Assembly (NCBI GenBank): GCA_024641725.1
Contig: JAHECM010000077.1
Span: 1-5,949 of the forward strand
DNA from: Limnohabitans sp.
Lineage (GTDB): Bacteria > Pseudomonadota > Gammaproteobacteria > Burkholderiales > Burkholderiaceae_C
Direction of reading: 5' to 3'
DNA length: 5,949 nucleotides
A model generated the notes under the pieces. It made no database searches and was not told the DNA's origin. It saw only the letters and a list, made by a program, of their open reading frames with translations. Position numbers and translations under genes: made by a program. The stretch's first letter is position 1; every line of letters starts with the position of its first letter. Shown here piece by piece: positions 5,371-5,949 of this stretch.

Positions 5371-5949
5371 AGTGATTTTGCAAGCCCAGGGCTTGACCAA
5401 GCGTTTCACCGAAGGCCGCTTGGATGTGACGGTGCTGCACGGCGTGGACTTGCAAGTGCACGCGGGCGAAACGCTGGCCATTGTGGGCGCTTCGGGCTCG
5501 GGCAAAAGCACGCTCTTGCACCTGTTGGGTGGGCTGGACGCGCCCACCGCCGGCCAAGTGCAGCTCATGGGCCAGGACTTGGCTCAGCTGAGCCCCGGGC
5601 AACAGGGTGAAATGCGCAACCAGCACTTGGGTTTTGTGTACCAGTTTCACCACCTGCTGCCCGAGTTCAGTGCGCAAGACAACGTGGCCATGCCGCTGTG
5701 GATTCGCCGCCAAGACCGCGCTCTGGCCGCCACCCAAGCCGCCCACTGGCTGAGCCAGGTGGGGCTGGGGGAGCGCCTGCACCATCGCCCAGCCGAGTTG
5801 TCGGGGGGCGAGCGCCAGCGCGTGGCCATCGCCCGGGCGCTGGCCAATGGCCCGGCCTGCGTGCTGGCCGACGAGCCCACGGGCAACCTGGACCGCGCCA
5901 CAGCCGACGGCGTGTTTGACCTCATGCTGCAACTGGCGCGCGACAAAGG
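5363..5949 (+). CDS. lolD: Lipoprotein-releasing ABC transporter ATP-binding protein LolD, 3' end missing
   Basis: This is the ATPase that powers LolC/E-type lipoprotein extraction on the cytoplasmic face. The ATG at 5363 overlaps the end of the permease gene, and 195 complete codons are present before the frame runs off the right edge. Motifs are Walker A GASGSGKST (42-50), Q-loop Gln94 in FVYQFHHLLPEFSAQDNVAM, signature LSGGERQR (146-153), Walker B CVLADEP (166-172) and the D-loop region GNLD (174-177). The stretch YQFHHLLPEF is characteristic of LolD rather than of related MacB- or FtsE-type ATPases. The switch His lies beyond the window. About 30 residues are missing if the protein has the usual length of about 225-235. 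Operon position right after the permease confirms the role. Confidence 0.95.
   Translation, partial: MNKVILQAQGLTKRFTEGRLDVTVLHGVDLQVHAGETLAIVGASGSGKSTLLHLLGGLDAPTAGQVQLMGQDLAQLSPGQQGEMRNQHLGFVYQFHHLLPEFSAQDNVAMPLWIRRQDRALAATQAAHWLSQVGLGERLHHRPAELSGGERQRVAIARALANGPACVLADEPTGNLDRATADGVFDLMLQLARDK

Noticed and set aside
4516..5568. 350-codon minus-strand open frame opposite lolC/lolD
   Set aside because: The His/Arg/Gln-rich composition of a shadow frame; it spans two genes with intact motifs on the plus strand.

Overview
The window reads as ordinary chromosomal DNA of a GC-rich betaproteobacterium. The best fit is Burkholderiales, probably Comamonadaceae-like. This rests on strong G/C preference at third codon positions, gene content, and the neighbour pairs rsmD-coaD and RpfE-family gene-recJ. 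The placement comes from remembered synteny and protein style, not from a search. I see no mobile element, prophage, CRISPR array, tRNA or rRNA.

Layout, left to right. (1) Bases 1-1154, plus strand: the 3' part of rsmD (16S rRNA m2G966 methyltransferase, entering from the left edge), then after 32 bases coaD (phosphopantetheine adenylyltransferase). (2) Bases 1155-1250: a short convergent intergenic region without a recognisable intrinsic terminator. (3) Bases 1251-3970, minus strand: a two-gene unit read right to left. An RpfE-like (COG4255-type) protein of unknown function comes first, then recJ (5'-3' single-strand exonuclease), joined by an ATGA stop/start overlap. (4) Bases 3971-4101: a divergent intergenic region with -10-like ACAAT elements exactly 8 bases before both start codons, and three tandem copies of a 7-base unit. 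(5) Bases 4102-5949, plus strand: a LolC/LolE-family lipoprotein-release permease overlapping by 8 bases with lolD, its ATPase, which runs off the right edge.

The genes form three housekeeping units: rRNA modification with coenzyme A synthesis, DNA repair/recombination with an uncharacterised coupled partner, and outer-membrane lipoprotein sorting. All recognised enzymes keep their visible catalytic motifs and are of normal length. Nothing looks broken.

I did not find a convincing undescribed system. The best leads are the uncharacterised RpfE-family protein coupled to RecJ, the paired leaderless-looking promoters between the two divergent units, and a 7-base tandem repeat lying where the lolC -35 region should be.
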